Assembly: GCF_000400955.1 (NCBI RefSeq)
Contig: NC_021284.1
Location: 310,001-374,000, forward strand
Direction: 5' to 3'
DNA from: Spiroplasma syrphidicola EA-1
GTDB taxonomy: Bacteria > Bacillota_I > Bacilli_A > Mycoplasmatales > Mycoplasmataceae
DNA: 64,000 bases
How positions within the stretch are numbered: the first letter of the stretch is position 1; every line of letters begins with the position of its first letter. A program made the translations under genes and the position numbers. Below are positions 31,166 through 41,798 of the stretch, piece after piece. The notes below the pieces were generated by a model. That model did not search any database, was not told the origin of the DNA, and saw nothing but the letters and a program-made list of their open reading frames with translations.

Positions 31166-32923
31166 TTATTTTTTATTTAAAATAACAGGAATAATTAACG
31201 GATTACGACGTTTGTAACGGTAAATGAAAGGGGATAGGGATTGTTTAATCGCACTTTTTAAAGCCCCAAAAGTTGGTTTTTGTGTTTTAAGAACCTCATT
31301 AATTGCTTCGGTTGTTAAACGAATTGATTCATTAATAATGTTTCCTGATTCTTTTACATAGAAACTACCACGTGAAATAATTCTTGGTGGTGATAGTAAA
31401 CGATTATTTTGTGAATCAATTGAAATAACAACAGCAATTAAACCATCTTTTGATAAAATTTCTCGATCACGAACAACGGCTGTTGTTTGCCCTGATAAGT
31501 CTTTTCCATCAACATAAATTGCTTCTGCTTCAATTCGTTTTCCGATTTTTGCTTCCCCATTTAACAATTCAATTTGATCACCGTTTGCACAAATAAAGAT
31601 GTTTTCTTCTTTCATATTAACACTAACAGCTGTTTCACCATGTTGTTTTAACATTCGATAATCACCATGCATTGGCATAAAGTATTTTGGTTTTAATAGG
31701 GTAAATAATAGTTTTTGTTCTTCTTGTGAGGCATGCCCAGAAGTATGAATTTGATTTAATGGACTATTTTCATGGACAATTGCCCCAGCTCGTACTAATT
31801 TATTGATTACTCGTTCAACATCAGCTTGGTTTCCTGGAATTGGTGATGATGAGAAAATAACTGTATCACCAGGAATAATTGAAATATGTTGATGCTGATT
31901 ATTCGCAATTCGTGATAAAGCCGCCATTGGTTCACCTTGGCTACCTGTACAAATAATTAAGATTTCACTATCTTTATAGTTTTTTGCTTCATTTGCTTTA
32001 ATAAAGGCTTTATCTGAAATTTTTAAATGTCCCATTTGACGAATAATTTTAATAATTCGGTCTAAACTACGTCCAAAAACCAGAATTTTACGACCATATT
32101 TATTGGCAATTTCAACAATGTGTTGAATCCGGTGAACATTTGAAGCAAAAGTGGAAATAAGAATTCTACCTTTTGCTTTAACAAATAATTCGCCAATATT
32201 TTTAATAATTTTTGTTTCTGTTTGGGTATAACCTTCAACTTCAGCATTAGTACTATCGGCCATTAATAACATAACACCTTCTTGCCCCATATTTGCCATT
32301 CGTTCAATGTCAGCACGGTGTCCTAATGGTGTTCAGTCAAACTTATAATCACCGGTTGAAACAATCCGTCCGTTAGGACTATTAACAGTTACCCCAAAAG
32401 CATCAGGGATACTATGGTTTACGGCAAAGAAATTAATTTTGAAGTTTTTTGTTTTAATAACACTCATATTATCAATTTCTTTAACAATTGTATTTTGTTC
32501 TAATTTTGCTTCTTTTAAGCGGTCACGAATTAACGCTGCTGCTAAGCGAGGAGCGTAAATAATTGGGACATTAACTTCTCTTAATAAATAAGGGATTCCT
32601 CCAATATGGTCTTCATGGCCATGGGTAATAAATAACGCTTTAATTTTGCGTTGATTTTCTTTTAAATAAGAATAGTTGGGAATAACAGCGTCTACTCCTA
32701 ACATTGTTGAACTAGGAAATTTAACCCCAGCATCAATCATAATTAATTCATCTTGGTGTTCAATACAATAAGTATTTTTCCCAATTTCTTCTAATCCTCC
32801 TAAGGCAAAAACCTTTGTTGGTTCTTGATTTGGCGGTGTAACTGTTTTCCCTTGTTGGGGTGCTGAATCATCGCTATTAGCTTGTACGGCGGGATTCTTT
32901 AAATTCATTTGTTCATTATTCAT
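31166..32923 (-). CDS. rnjA: Ribonuclease J (J1-type)
   Basis: 585-aa metallo-beta-lactamase/beta-CASP RNase with 5'-3' exo- and endonuclease activity, central to mRNA turnover in Firmicutes and mollicutes. The zinc motif HGHEDH (His101, His103, Asp105, His106) is intact, as are [26 protein letters not shown], the beta-CASP motifs ([23 protein letters not shown]) and HTSGHAS and [10 protein letters not shown]. The intact active site marks J1-type rather than the inactive J2-type. An Asn/Gln/Pro-rich N-terminal extension of about 35 residues precedes the core. Trp at the gap near 32300-32332 is encoded by TGA. GAGAGG precedes ATG 32923. Confidence 0.95.
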
Positions 32924-33021
32924 AATAAAAACCTCTCTATACTGACAAAATTTAAAATTTATAATAAATTATTAAATATCCTTTTTCAGAACAATATCTC
33001 TCTTCTTTTAATTCTTAGGAA

Positions 33022-33030
33022 ATTATAACA
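33022..33030 (-). promoter_or_regulatory. Extended -10 promoter for rnjA
   Basis: Minus strand TGT TATAAT (33030 to 33022), with TTGAAA on the minus strand at 33048-33043, a short 15-base spacer. The 5' leader to ATG 32923 would be about 90 bases. Confidence 0.5.
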
Positions 33031-33076
33031 TAGATTATTCTTTTTCAAGAAAAATTAGCAGATTTTTTCAAAATTA

Positions 33077-33116
33077 AAAAAGATTGAATTTTATTATAAA
33101 ATAATTCAATCTTTTT
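33077..33116 (-). terminator. Terminator of def, overlapping its last codons
   Basis: Arms 33103-33116 and 33077-33090 (AAAAAGATTGAATT on the minus strand) with a 12-base loop. The def stop (33094-33096) falls inside the loop. Confidence 0.75.
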
Positions 33117-33675
33117 CTTTTGCTCAAGGATTTTTTTTATTAATTAAGTCATAGTATAGTTTTCCTTCAAGATGTTCTTGTTCGTGTTGGAAAACGATTG
33201 CTTCATAACTACGCGCAGTAATTTGAACTTCTTTTTGTTGCAAATAGTCATAACCACTGACTAAAATCCGGAAACTACGTGGGACAAAACCTTCTTTGTC
33301 GCCATCAACACTTAAACATCCTTCGCCTTCTTCAATACAAGCTAATTGTGAACTTTTTCCTATTATTTTTGGATTCACCATTGCATGTTCGGTCACAATT
33401 TTTTCGCCCGTTTTTTCATCAGTTTCTTCAATACGAATATAATACATATTGAGGTTAGCCCCAATTTGCGGAGCAGCAAGACCAACAGCAGGACGAACAG
33501 TATGATTAACATTTTGTTTTGGATCTTGAGAAAAGCGAACAAAGTCAATTAATTGTTGCATTATTGTTTCATGTTCACTTGATAACGGCAAGGGAACAGT
33601 GCTTGATTCTTGACGGATGCTAGGAGTATCATCAAAAACTAACCATTCTTTACCTGGTTTTTTAGTTTGTAACAT
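33094..33675 (-). CDS. def: Peptide deformylase
   Basis: 193-aa metalloenzyme that removes the formyl group from nascent N-terminal methionine. Motif 1 VGLAAPQIG, motif 2 EGCLS (metal Cys) and motif 3 HEQEH (catalytic Glu, metal His pair in QHEQEHLEG) are all present. An insertion in the C-terminal region fits the type-II enzymes of Gram-positive relatives. Under table 4 the frame reads through TGA at 33124-33126 and 33106-33108 and ends at TAA 33094, adding WAKEKDWIIL; these codons lie in the terminator stem and loop. GAGGTG precedes ATG 33675. Confidence 0.94.
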
Positions 33676-33695
33676 TGGAATTCACCTCAATAAAA

Positions 33696-33704
33696 ATTAT
33701 AACA
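33696..33704 (-). promoter_or_regulatory. Extended -10 promoter for def
   Basis: Minus strand TGT TATAAT (33704 to 33696), 21 bases before ATG 33675. The leader would be very short. Confidence 0.5.
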
Positions 33705-33732
33705 TAACATCTAATTTTCCTTAGTTTTTATG

Positions 33733-33738
33733 TATAAT
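33733..33738 (+). promoter_or_regulatory. Candidate -10 box for rsmD
   Basis: TATAAT at 33733-33738, 47 bases before ATG 33785 and divergent from the def promoter. Confidence 0.4.
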
Positions 33739-33784
33739 ATTATAATAAAATAGATATTTGATAGGTTTTTAAAGCGAGGTTTAA

Positions 33785-34342
33785 ATGCAAGTAATTAGTG
33801 GAAAATATCGGGGCTATCGGTTGAGGACGTTACCAGGAATGAATACAAGACCAATGACAGCACGAGTAAAAGAAGATATGTTTAATATTTTAAATAATTA
33901 TTTTATTTTTGACAACAAAATTGGTTTAGATATTTTTGCTGGTAGTGGCCAGTTAGGAATCGAAGGGTTGTCACGAGGGCTACAATATTGTTATTTTAAT
34001 GATGCCCATTCAGGAGCGATTGATGTTATTAAAACAAATTTAACAAATTTAAAAATTGAAAATGCTCATCTTTTTCAACAAGATTATAAACTTTTATTAA
34101 ATACTTTTCTGACCCAAAAAATAACGATTGATATTTTATTTTTAGACCCACCATTTATTCAAATTAATTATTATTATGATATTATTTCTATAATACTAGA
34201 AAATAACATTTTAAATCCAAATGGGATAATTGTTTGTGAAGCAAATCAACCATTAGATTTTGACCAGTTTGATTTAAATTTATTAAAATTAAAGCATTAT
34301 CAAAACAAGTATTTATATCTATTAAGGTTAGAAAGGGACTAA
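33785..34342 (+). CDS. rsmD: 16S rRNA (guanine966-N2)-methyltransferase
   Basis: 185-aa SAM-dependent rRNA methyltransferase. The N-terminal MQVISGKYRGYRLRTLPG and NTRPMTARVKEDMFNIL are the RsmD signature; the SAM motif is LDIFAGSGQLGIEGLSRG and the catalytic motif DPPF is in ILFLDPPFIQ. AAGCGAGG precedes ATG 33785. It leads the rsmD-gmk-rsmB-argS unit. It contains no TGA codon. Confidence 0.93.
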   Translation: MQVISGKYRGYRLRTLPGMNTRPMTARVKEDMFNILNNYFIFDNKIGLDIFAGSGQLGIEGLSRGLQYCYFNDAHSGAIDVIKTNLTNLKIENAHLFQQDYKLLLNTFLTQKITIDILFLDPPFIQINYYYDIISIILENNILNPNGIIVCEANQPLDFDQFDLNLLKLKHYQNKYLYLLRLERD

Positions 34343-34345
34343 ATT

Positions 34346-34918
34346 GTGAATAAAAAAGGATTTGTAATTATTTTTTCCGGACCAAGTGGGGTTGGAAAAG
34401 GAACAATCTGTCAAGAATTATTTAAACATCCAGAACTAAATTTAGCTTACTCAGTTTCAATGACAACCAGAGAGAAAAGAGCGAATGAAGTAGAAGGAGT
34501 CAATTATTTTTTTGTTGATAAAGCCCGTTTCCAAGAAGCAATTGCTAATGATGAATTGTTAGAATACGCTGAGTTTGTCGGAAACTATTATGGGACACCA
34601 AAACAATATTGTGAAGAACAAACAAATCAAGGGAAGAATGTTTTATTAGAAATTGAAGTTCAAGGGGCAACCCAAGTGTTAGCAAAAAATATTAATGCTG
34701 TTTCAATTTTTTTAATCCCTCCGAGTTTAGCGGAGTTGGAAAGCCGCATTCGCGGTCGCAAAAGTGAAGCGGAAGATGTTTTACAAGCACGCTTAGCAAA
34801 AGCGGCAGATGAATTACCACTACAAAAAAATTATGATTATGTTGTGGTCAATAATACTGTTGACCAAGCGACAAATGAAATTATTGCTATTTTAAAAAAA
34901 GAAATTGCTCAACGTTAA
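34346..34918 (+). CDS. gmk: Guanylate kinase
   Basis: 190-aa enzyme that phosphorylates GMP to GDP. The P-loop is SGPSGVGKGT (about residues 10-19), followed by the GMP-binding SMTTREKRANEVEGVNYFF, EYAEFVGNYYGTP and the LID arginines in RIRGRKSEAEDVLQARL. The start is GTG 34346, four bases after the rsmD stop, with AAAGGGAC as ribosome site. Confidence 0.96.
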   Translation: MNKKGFVIIFSGPSGVGKGTICQELFKHPELNLAYSVSMTTREKRANEVEGVNYFFVDKARFQEAIANDELLEYAEFVGNYYGTPKQYCEEQTNQGKNVLLEIEVQGATQVLAKNINAVSIFLIPPSLAELESRIRGRKSEAEDVLQARLAKAADELPLQKNYDYVVVNNTVDQATNEIIAILKKEIAQR

Positions 34919-34921
34919 ATC

Positions 34922-36211
34922 GTGGTTAAGCTTAAAAATAGTCCGCGCTATATTGCCTTTAATTTATTACGAGAAATATTTTCTCATCATAAATACAGTA
35001 ATAAAGTTTTAACGGATTTTTTTCAAAATAATAGTGATATTTCTAACCGCGATAAAACATTAGTTTTTCAAATTGTCTATGGCACAATTAAGAATAAAAT
35101 CTTATTAGAATATTTTTGTAAGCAGTTCATTAATCCAACTAAAACAAAACTACAATATCAAATCTTATTATGAATGAGTCTATACCAACTTTATTTTCTT
35201 GATCGCGTGCCAAGTTATGCCATTGTTAATGAAGCAGTTAATATTGTCAAAACAGTTGATCAAAAAGTTGGGGGCTTTATTAATGGGGTCTTAAAACAAG
35301 TTATCAAAAAATATCCTGATCAATTAGTTTTTACTGGAATAGAGGCCCGCGAAAAATTGCTCCTAGAAAATAGTATGCCTGCACAATTATTTGATTTTTT
35401 TGCCAAACAGTATGGTGTTGAGCGGGCTGAAAAAATTGCAGTTGATAGCCATCAAACGCCAAAAATTAGTTTGCGAGTTAATACTTTAAAAATATCAGTA
35501 GCGGAATTTATTAAAAAATATGAACAATATCAATTAACAACAAGTGCGATTTCACCAAATGCTTTAATTGCTAAAATGCCAGTCATTAATTCAGAACTTT
35601 TAGCAGCTGGTTTAATTTATTTACAAGATGAAATGAGTATGAAGATTGTTGAAGTTTTAGATCCTCAACCAAATGAGATCATCTTAGATATGTGTAGTGC
35701 TCCTGGGGGAAAAACAACTTATTTGAGTCAACTAATGAATAATACTGGTCGAATTGATGCGTATGATATTAATCAAAAACGCTTAGATACTGTCGCAATT
35801 AATAGCGAACGGTTAGGATGTCATAATATTGAATTGCATTGTTTAAATGCAAGTGAGATAATTAGTAATATCCAATATGACAAAATTTTATGTGATGTTC
35901 CTTGTAGTGGCTTTGGGGTTATGAAACGTAAACCAGAAATCAAGTATCAACCATGAGGGTCAGAACAATTAACAAATTTAGTGGAGATCCAAAAAAAACT
36001 ATTAAATAAAGCTTATCAATTATTAAAACCGGGGGGAATCCTTGTTTATTCAACTTGTACTTTTAATCGTTATGAAAATGATGATCAAATTAAAGAATTT
36101 TTACACGCTAATCCAGATTTAATTTTATTGGAAGAAAAACAAGTCTTTGGCGATGAGAATAACACCGATGGTTTTTATTATAGTAAAATCCAAAAACAAA
36201 TGACAACATAA
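34922..36211 (+). CDS. rsmB: 16S rRNA (cytosine967-C5)-methyltransferase
   Basis: 429-aa methyltransferase with an N-terminal NusB-like RNA-binding domain (about 1-135) and a C-terminal SAM domain. SAM motif: DMCSAPGGKTTYLSQLM. Catalytic motifs: PCSG in CDVPCSGFGVMKRKPEIK and the nucleophile region YSTCTFNRYEND. The start is GTG 34922, four bases downstream of the gmk stop. TGA codons at 35171 and 35954 are Trp. Confidence 0.94.
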
Positions 36212-36229
36212 GAAAGAAGGGAAGAAAAT

Positions 36230-37903
36230 ATGAATACAAATATTAAGATAATTACAAACCTATTAAATGATTTCTTAATTAGTAAGAAAATCACAAAAGA
36301 TATTATTATTGAAAAACCAAAACAGGGTAATTTTGGCCATTTATCAACTAATTTAGCGTTACTATTAGCAAAAGAATTAGGTTGCAGTCCGCGTGAAATT
36401 GCTAGTGAAATTATTGCTTACCTTGAAGAACACAATAAAAACTACTTTCAGAAAATTGAAATTGCTGGCCCAGGATTTATTAATTTTACAATTGCTAATC
36501 AACAACTATGAGCTGTTATTAACGATGTGTTAACAAAAAAAGCATCATTTGGTCATTCAGCGCCAAAAAACTATACTTATAACTTAGAAATTGTTTCAGC
36601 TAATCCAACCGGATTTTTACATGTTGGTCACGCTCGAAATGGGGCAATTGGTGATAGTGTTGCTCGTATTTTGAAGGCAGCAGGATATAATGTCCAAACA
36701 GAATATTATACTAATGATGCTGGAAATCAAATTAATACGTTAGCTGTTACAGTCTTTGTTAGCTATTTAAATTTATTGGGTAAAACAACACCATATCCTG
36801 AAGAAGCTTATCGTGGGGAAATGTATAATGATGTTGCCCAATTATTTATCGATGAATATCAAGATCGTTTTATTGATTTAACTTTCGATGAACATTACAA
36901 AATTAGTGATCCGGAAGTACATGAATTGTTCCGCGAAAAATCGGTCAAAATTTTTATGGATATCATTAAAGCCCAGTTAGAATTATTCCGTGTTAATATT
37001 GAGTATTATTCATCAGAAAAAGCAATTTATACTGGTGGAAAAATTGAAGAAACATTAAAACAATATGAAAAATTAGGGAAAAGTTATCACAAAGATGGGG
37101 CTTTATGATTACGCACAACAGATTTTGGCGATGACAAAGATCGGGTTTTAATTAAAGCAAATGGTGATTTTACATATATTACCCCTGATTTAGCTGTTCA
37201 TAATGAGCGTTTAATTCGTAGTAAAGCTGATAAATTGGTTAATTTCTGAGGGGGTGACCACCACGGTTATATTATTCGAATGTTAGCTGGTTTACAATTA
37301 CTAGGGTATCAAAAAGATGTTTTAGACATTGATATGATTCAAATGGTTCGTTTAATCAAAGATGGTGCTGAGTATAAAATGAGTAAACGTAAGGGAACAG
37401 CAGTATGATTAATTGACTTAATTGAAGAAATTGGGGTTGATCCAATTCGTTATATGTTAGTTTCAAAAAGTGCCCAAAGTCATATGGACTTAGATATTGG
37501 CATTTTAAAAGAACATTCATCAAAAAACCCCGTTTACTATGCTCAGTATGCTTCAGCACGTTGTAATAGTGTTTTAAAACAAGGAATTGCTAATAATATT
37601 GATATTAGTGATGTCCAAAATTTTGACTTATTAGTTGAGCAAAAAGAGTTAGACTTATTAAATGATCTTGATTTGTTTAACCGTTGTATTGAAGGAGCGG
37701 CGACATTACGTCAACCACACTTAGTTTGTGATTATTTACAAAATATTGCCCGTCAATTTCATTCATATTATAATGAATTTAAAATTATTAATCTTGAACA
37801 AATTGAATTAACAAAGCAACGTTTAGTATTTGTTAAAGTAGTATATCAAGTCCTTTCTAATGCCTTTAATTTGTTAGGTGTTAATGTTATTGAAGAAATG
37901 TAA
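36230..37903 (+). CDS. argS: Arginyl-tRNA synthetase
   Basis: 557-aa class I synthetase. It has the N-terminal tRNA-binding Add-1 domain (about 1-95), the HIGH-type motif HVGHARNG ([14 protein letters not shown], about residue 122), the KMSKS-type motif [13 protein letters not shown] and the anticodon-binding DALR domain with [10 protein letters not shown]. Length is normal. AGAAGGGAAG precedes ATG 36230. TGA codons near 36509, 37106, 37247 and 37406 are Trp. It is the last gene of its unit. Confidence 0.96.
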
Positions 37904-37943
37904 AAACTTGTTAATTTCCAAAAAAATTTAATTAATTAGAAGC

Positions 37944-37970
37944 AAAAGTGTTTTAGACACTTTTTCTTTT
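37944..37970 (+). terminator. Terminator of argS
   Basis: AAAAGTGT (37944-37951) and ACACTTTT (37957-37964) with a 5-base loop and following T-rich tail. Confidence 0.75.
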
Positions 37971-38008
37971 GGTTATCTTTCAGTTTTATCGCGGTTGGTT
38001 TTTTATTG

Positions 38009-38017
38009 TGTTATAAT
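38009..38017 (+). promoter_or_regulatory. Extended -10 promoter for the 38047 gene
   Basis: TGT TATAAT (38009-38017), 29 bases before the proposed TTG start. Confidence 0.55.
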
Positions 38018-38046
38018 CTAATGAGAAAAAGAGAGGGTGTTCTTGC

Positions 38047-39561
38047 TTGCAGCAAAATTGAGATAATTTCTTATTTAACCCATTATTATTACTATTATTA
38101 TTTTTATTTTATGGGCTCTTTATTTTTAAAAGTGGTAATATTAAAGCGTTAAGTCAAAAGATTTTTTTGATTGAAATATTTTGCTTTTGATTTGCCTTAT
38201 TTTTAATTATTGGTAATAGCGTTGACTTAAGCTCACTTTTAAATAATTTTGGCTATACTGGCTTAGATAGCTTATTACTATTATTTGCAATTTCAATTGG
38301 TTTTTATGCCTTTATTTTTATGATTCCGTTTTTATTTTGACAAAAAAGATTATCGAAATTTAGCTGACGAATTTTTCATTATGTTATTTATAGTTTAGTG
38401 GCTGGGGGAATTTTAGTATTTACAGCTTATCCAAATATCGTGACAACAATTATTTTATCAGTTATCCTTGGGGCAGGGGCTACTATTAAAGGACTTAATT
38501 ATTTATCATATAATGAAATATACGGGAAAAAGTTTTTTCCTTTTAAAACAGTTAGTTTAATTGCTCCGCTAATAACTTTAGCGTTATTGGCTGGTAATGA
38601 TCTTAATTTATTAATTATTTCTTCAACAGCTAATGTTTTAAATAGTCGTGCCCAATTTTCAATTATTGGCTCATTAGCTTTTCTTGCTATTTTATCAGCT
38701 TTAGTATTATATTGGTTTTTTGCTCGTAAAAACTTTACGGCAACAAGTTTTACCGTTGAACAACAAAAAGCGTTAGAACCATTCCGTTGATATAAAGTAT
38801 TAATAATTTTTGTGATGTTGTTCTTTATTATTGTTTTAAAAGAAGTATCCCAATCAAATATTTATTTATGATTATTAGGGCAGAGAACATGAGAAAAATA
38901 CCATAATATTGATATTGTTAATCAATTTATTCGTTTAAACCAACAATTTTTCTTTATTCCGCAGTTTTTTGGGGCATATTTAGCTTGTCATGTTCTATAT
39001 AATAAATTAGGAATTAAATATAGTTTTGCCTTAGGAATGTTCTTTTGATTTATTTTCTTTGCTGTTTCGGCATTTAATCACTCCCCAGAAGCTTTCCTTG
39101 TTTTACAATTAATTAATGGTTTAGCTTATGCTATGTGTTTCAATATTTTATTTGCGATGGTTTGTGAATGGAAATATCGCGCCCCAAATAACTTACCAAT
39201 TGTTGGGCAATTTCAGTTATTATTTTTTGGTTCAGAATTTCTTGTCCAATTTACTGATAATATTTTCAAATATAAAAAAGTCGGGATTTTTGCTGATTAT
39301 GTATTAGGACAAAATTTTATTGAAACACCAAACTTTGCTGTCAATATTGATAATATTACAACGATTATTTTTACAGTTGCAGCGATGATTATTTTAGGAA
39401 TTTTAGTTGGATTTTATTTTACCTCTGATCTTATTTTAGCGGAATATCGTAATCATCTTGTTTTATTAGTCCCAAAAATTAACATTTTATTACGCGAAAG
39501 TCTTGTTGATAAAGTGCAATCACAAGTTTCAAACATAACAAGTTCACCTGAACAGCGCTAG
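38047..39561 (+). CDS. Multi-pass membrane protein, MFS-like
   Basis: 504-aa hydrophobic protein with about 11-12 predicted transmembrane segments and a short polar C-terminus. The layout, two halves with a charged central loop (about residues 225-255), resembles major-facilitator-type transporters, but no MFS signature motif is clear and the substrate is unknown. No ATG lies near the 5' end of the open frame; TTG 38047 is chosen because GAGGG (38033-38037) is nine bases upstream and a promoter fits. The next ATG in frame (about 38320) would remove two helices. Many TGA codons are Trp. Confidence 0.7.
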
Positions 39562-39604
39562 CGGGTCAAAATACTCAAAAATTACTAAAAATGCATTTTT
39601 TGTT

Positions 39605-39631
39605 TTGAAAATCAAAATTTTTTGTTATAAT
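39605..39631 (+). promoter_or_regulatory. Promoter for the 39656 gene
   Basis: TTGAAA (39605-39610), 15-base spacer, TGT TATAAT (-10 at 39626-39631). It lies 24 bases before ATG 39656. Confidence 0.6.
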
Positions 39632-39655
39632 ACATTTAGATAGTGTGGTGTAAAA

Positions 39656-39916
39656 ATGGGCATAAACTATTCAACAAATATTCAAATTCTAGATTTTAAT
39701 TTACCAGTAATCGGGTTAGTTGGTATTTTATTAGGATTTGCAGCGCTATTGTTATTCATTTATTTTGTGATAACATTCTCGTTATTTCAAAATAAAAAAC
39801 GAAAACAGCGGAAATTAAATACATTAAAAATGAAGGAAAAAGCTAGTTTAAAAGAAAATATTGAGGATTTTGAACAAGAAATTATGTTAGCTAAAAAAAT
39901 CGGGTTAAAAGGCTAA
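39656..39916 (+). CDS. Small single-pass membrane protein
   Basis: 86-aa protein with one hydrophobic segment at about residues 17-42 followed by a strongly basic stretch (QNKKRKQRKLNTLKMKEK) and an acidic helix. Predicted topology: short outer N-terminus, cytoplasmic C-terminus. It precedes the disordered-domain protein at 39976 by 59 bases and probably shares its transcript. No family recognised. It has no TGA codon. Confidence 0.7.
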   Translation: MGINYSTNIQILDFNLPVIGLVGILLGFAALLLFIYFVITFSLFQNKKRKQRKLNTLKMKEKASLKENIEDFEQEIMLAKKIGLKG

Positions 39917-39975
39917 GGTAATAACCTTCATTGTAAAGAAGAAATACTAGATCTATTAGGGCAGGTGTACAAAGT

Positions 39976-41706
39976 ATGGGTTTTTTTAATTCAGTTAAAA
40001 ATTTAGTCACAAATAATAATTCTCCAAAAGGGCAAAATAACAGCCAAGGAGATAATTTTCAAGTTGGCGTAAATGACCCTAGCGATCAAAATTTGTCTAA
40101 TCCTAATGTAAACCCAAATATTCCCCCAGCCGCACCAACTTTTGATAATTCCCAAAATAATCCCCAGTTTATTCAACCAAATGTGGCATATAAACAAAAT
40201 CAATTAAATAATACTAATATGTTATATAATACAAATCAAATGATTAAACCAGGACGAATTAATCCCTCTAGTCAATATAATTATTATCTTGATATTAATA
40301 ATGAAGAAGCCGTTATTAGTCCCCAAGAAAATTTTGTTGCCCCCCAACAAGAACCAGCAGGACCAGTTGGTTATGTTGAACCATATTATAATCATGAAGT
40401 AGCTCAGCAATATCAACCAGCAGCGCCACAACCAATTTTGCCGCGCCGAATGATGAATCAAAATGGTAATCAAAATTATGGAGCAAATAACTTTAATGTT
40501 CCTCAACAACAAATGCCATCACAACAGCAATATTATAATAACGTCGCTAATGAAGGTTATTTTAATGATGAACATATGTATGTTAATCAATATCGTCGCC
40601 CATACCAACGTCGAATTATTAATCCGCATAATCAAATGAGCATGAACGAATTTTATGATCAACAACAATTTAATGATTATGGACCAAATAATTATGGGGG
40701 ACCAAGTTATCCTTCACCAATTAACTCAACACCAGGATACCCAAACCCAGGGCAATTTAATGGGCAAGGATATCAAAATCCGAATTATTTCCAACCAATT
40801 GAATACAATAATGTTCCCGTCCCAACAGGAAACGTTGGCGCAGAAGTATCACGTTATGCGTATCAACCACAATTGAGTCCAAAGCAACATTCAAATAAAT
40901 TAAGCAAAGAGCATGTTAATAAATTAATGCCATTTGAAATTGCACGGGAAATTCGCTCAGAAAAAGTTCGTAGTTTAGTAATGACAGTTATTGGCTTTTT
41001 TGGGACAATTTGTACAAGTTTATTTATTGCCTTATATTTTGTTACCCATAATAATGGAATGGAAAGTATTATTGGTATTAAAGCAATTTATATTCCACAT
41101 CCATTTTTAACAATTACCTTATTAATTATTTCATTAGGAGTATTATTTAGTGGGATCTTTGATTTATCACGGGTTCGCCGAGAAGCTAATACTTATGTTA
41201 TTAATTTAAACCGTGGTAATCATACTATTCCCCATTTTCTAATTAATAACTATAAAAAAATGACTGTCCGAGGAATTGTTTTAAATTGAGTTGCTTTTCC
41301 AACTTATGTCTTTGGGGCCATTATCTTAGGGATTTTATATGGATTCCAACAACATAAAGGGGAACAATTTATGTTTGGTTTCTGAAGCTGAGGAATTGTT
41401 GATGACTTAACCGCCGCAATTACCATTAATATTATTATTTTAATTACAATGTTAGGGATTCATATTACAAATATTATTTTAACAAAAAAACGGAAAGCAA
41501 ATATTATTGGTTATTATGGTTATGAAATTGTTAAACCAGAAGAACTAGCAGCCTTACGTAAAAAAACAAACCGTATTTGCTTAGTTATCTTTATTATCTT
41601 TTTAATTATCTTAACCTTACTAATTTCTATCCCATGATTAATTGCTCGTCGTAAAAAATCCGGCAAAGGGGTTCCAATTATTGGCCGCTGATTTAATAAG
41701 GGATAA
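39976..41706 (+). CDS. Membrane protein with long Asn/Gln/Pro/Tyr-rich disordered N-terminal domain
   Basis: 576-aa protein of two unlike halves. Residues 1-300 are low-complexity, very rich in Asn, Gln, Pro and Tyr and poor in hydrophobics, almost certainly disordered. Residues about 310-560 form a membrane domain with five or so hydrophobic segments (about 335-357, 373-393, 437-460, 480-505, 540-560) and basic loops. The N-terminal half should be cytoplasmic. Pro/Gln-rich proteins of this look occur in mycoplasma attachment organelles, but I see no specific homology. Read-through of TGA is needed only in the membrane half. CAGGTG precedes ATG 39976. A terminator follows. Confidence 0.8.
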
Positions 41707-41711
41707 TTGTT

Positions 41712-41738
41712 AAAAAAACGTTTTAAACGTTTTTTTTC
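41712..41738 (+). terminator. Terminator after the 39976 gene
   Basis: AAAAAAACG (41712-41720) pairs with CGTTTTTTT (41728-41736) around a T/A loop, then more T. Confidence 0.8.
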
Positions 41739-41755
41739 TTTTGATTAAGCTATTT

Positions 41756-41766
41756 TATAATATAAT
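41756..41766 (+). promoter_or_regulatory. Candidate -10 region for hemW
   Basis: Two TATAAT hexamers, 41756-41761 and 41761-41766, about 33-43 bases before ATG 41799. Which one is used is unclear. Confidence 0.4.
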
Positions 41767-41798
41767 AATAACAATATTAATTTATAAGGGAGAAAACG

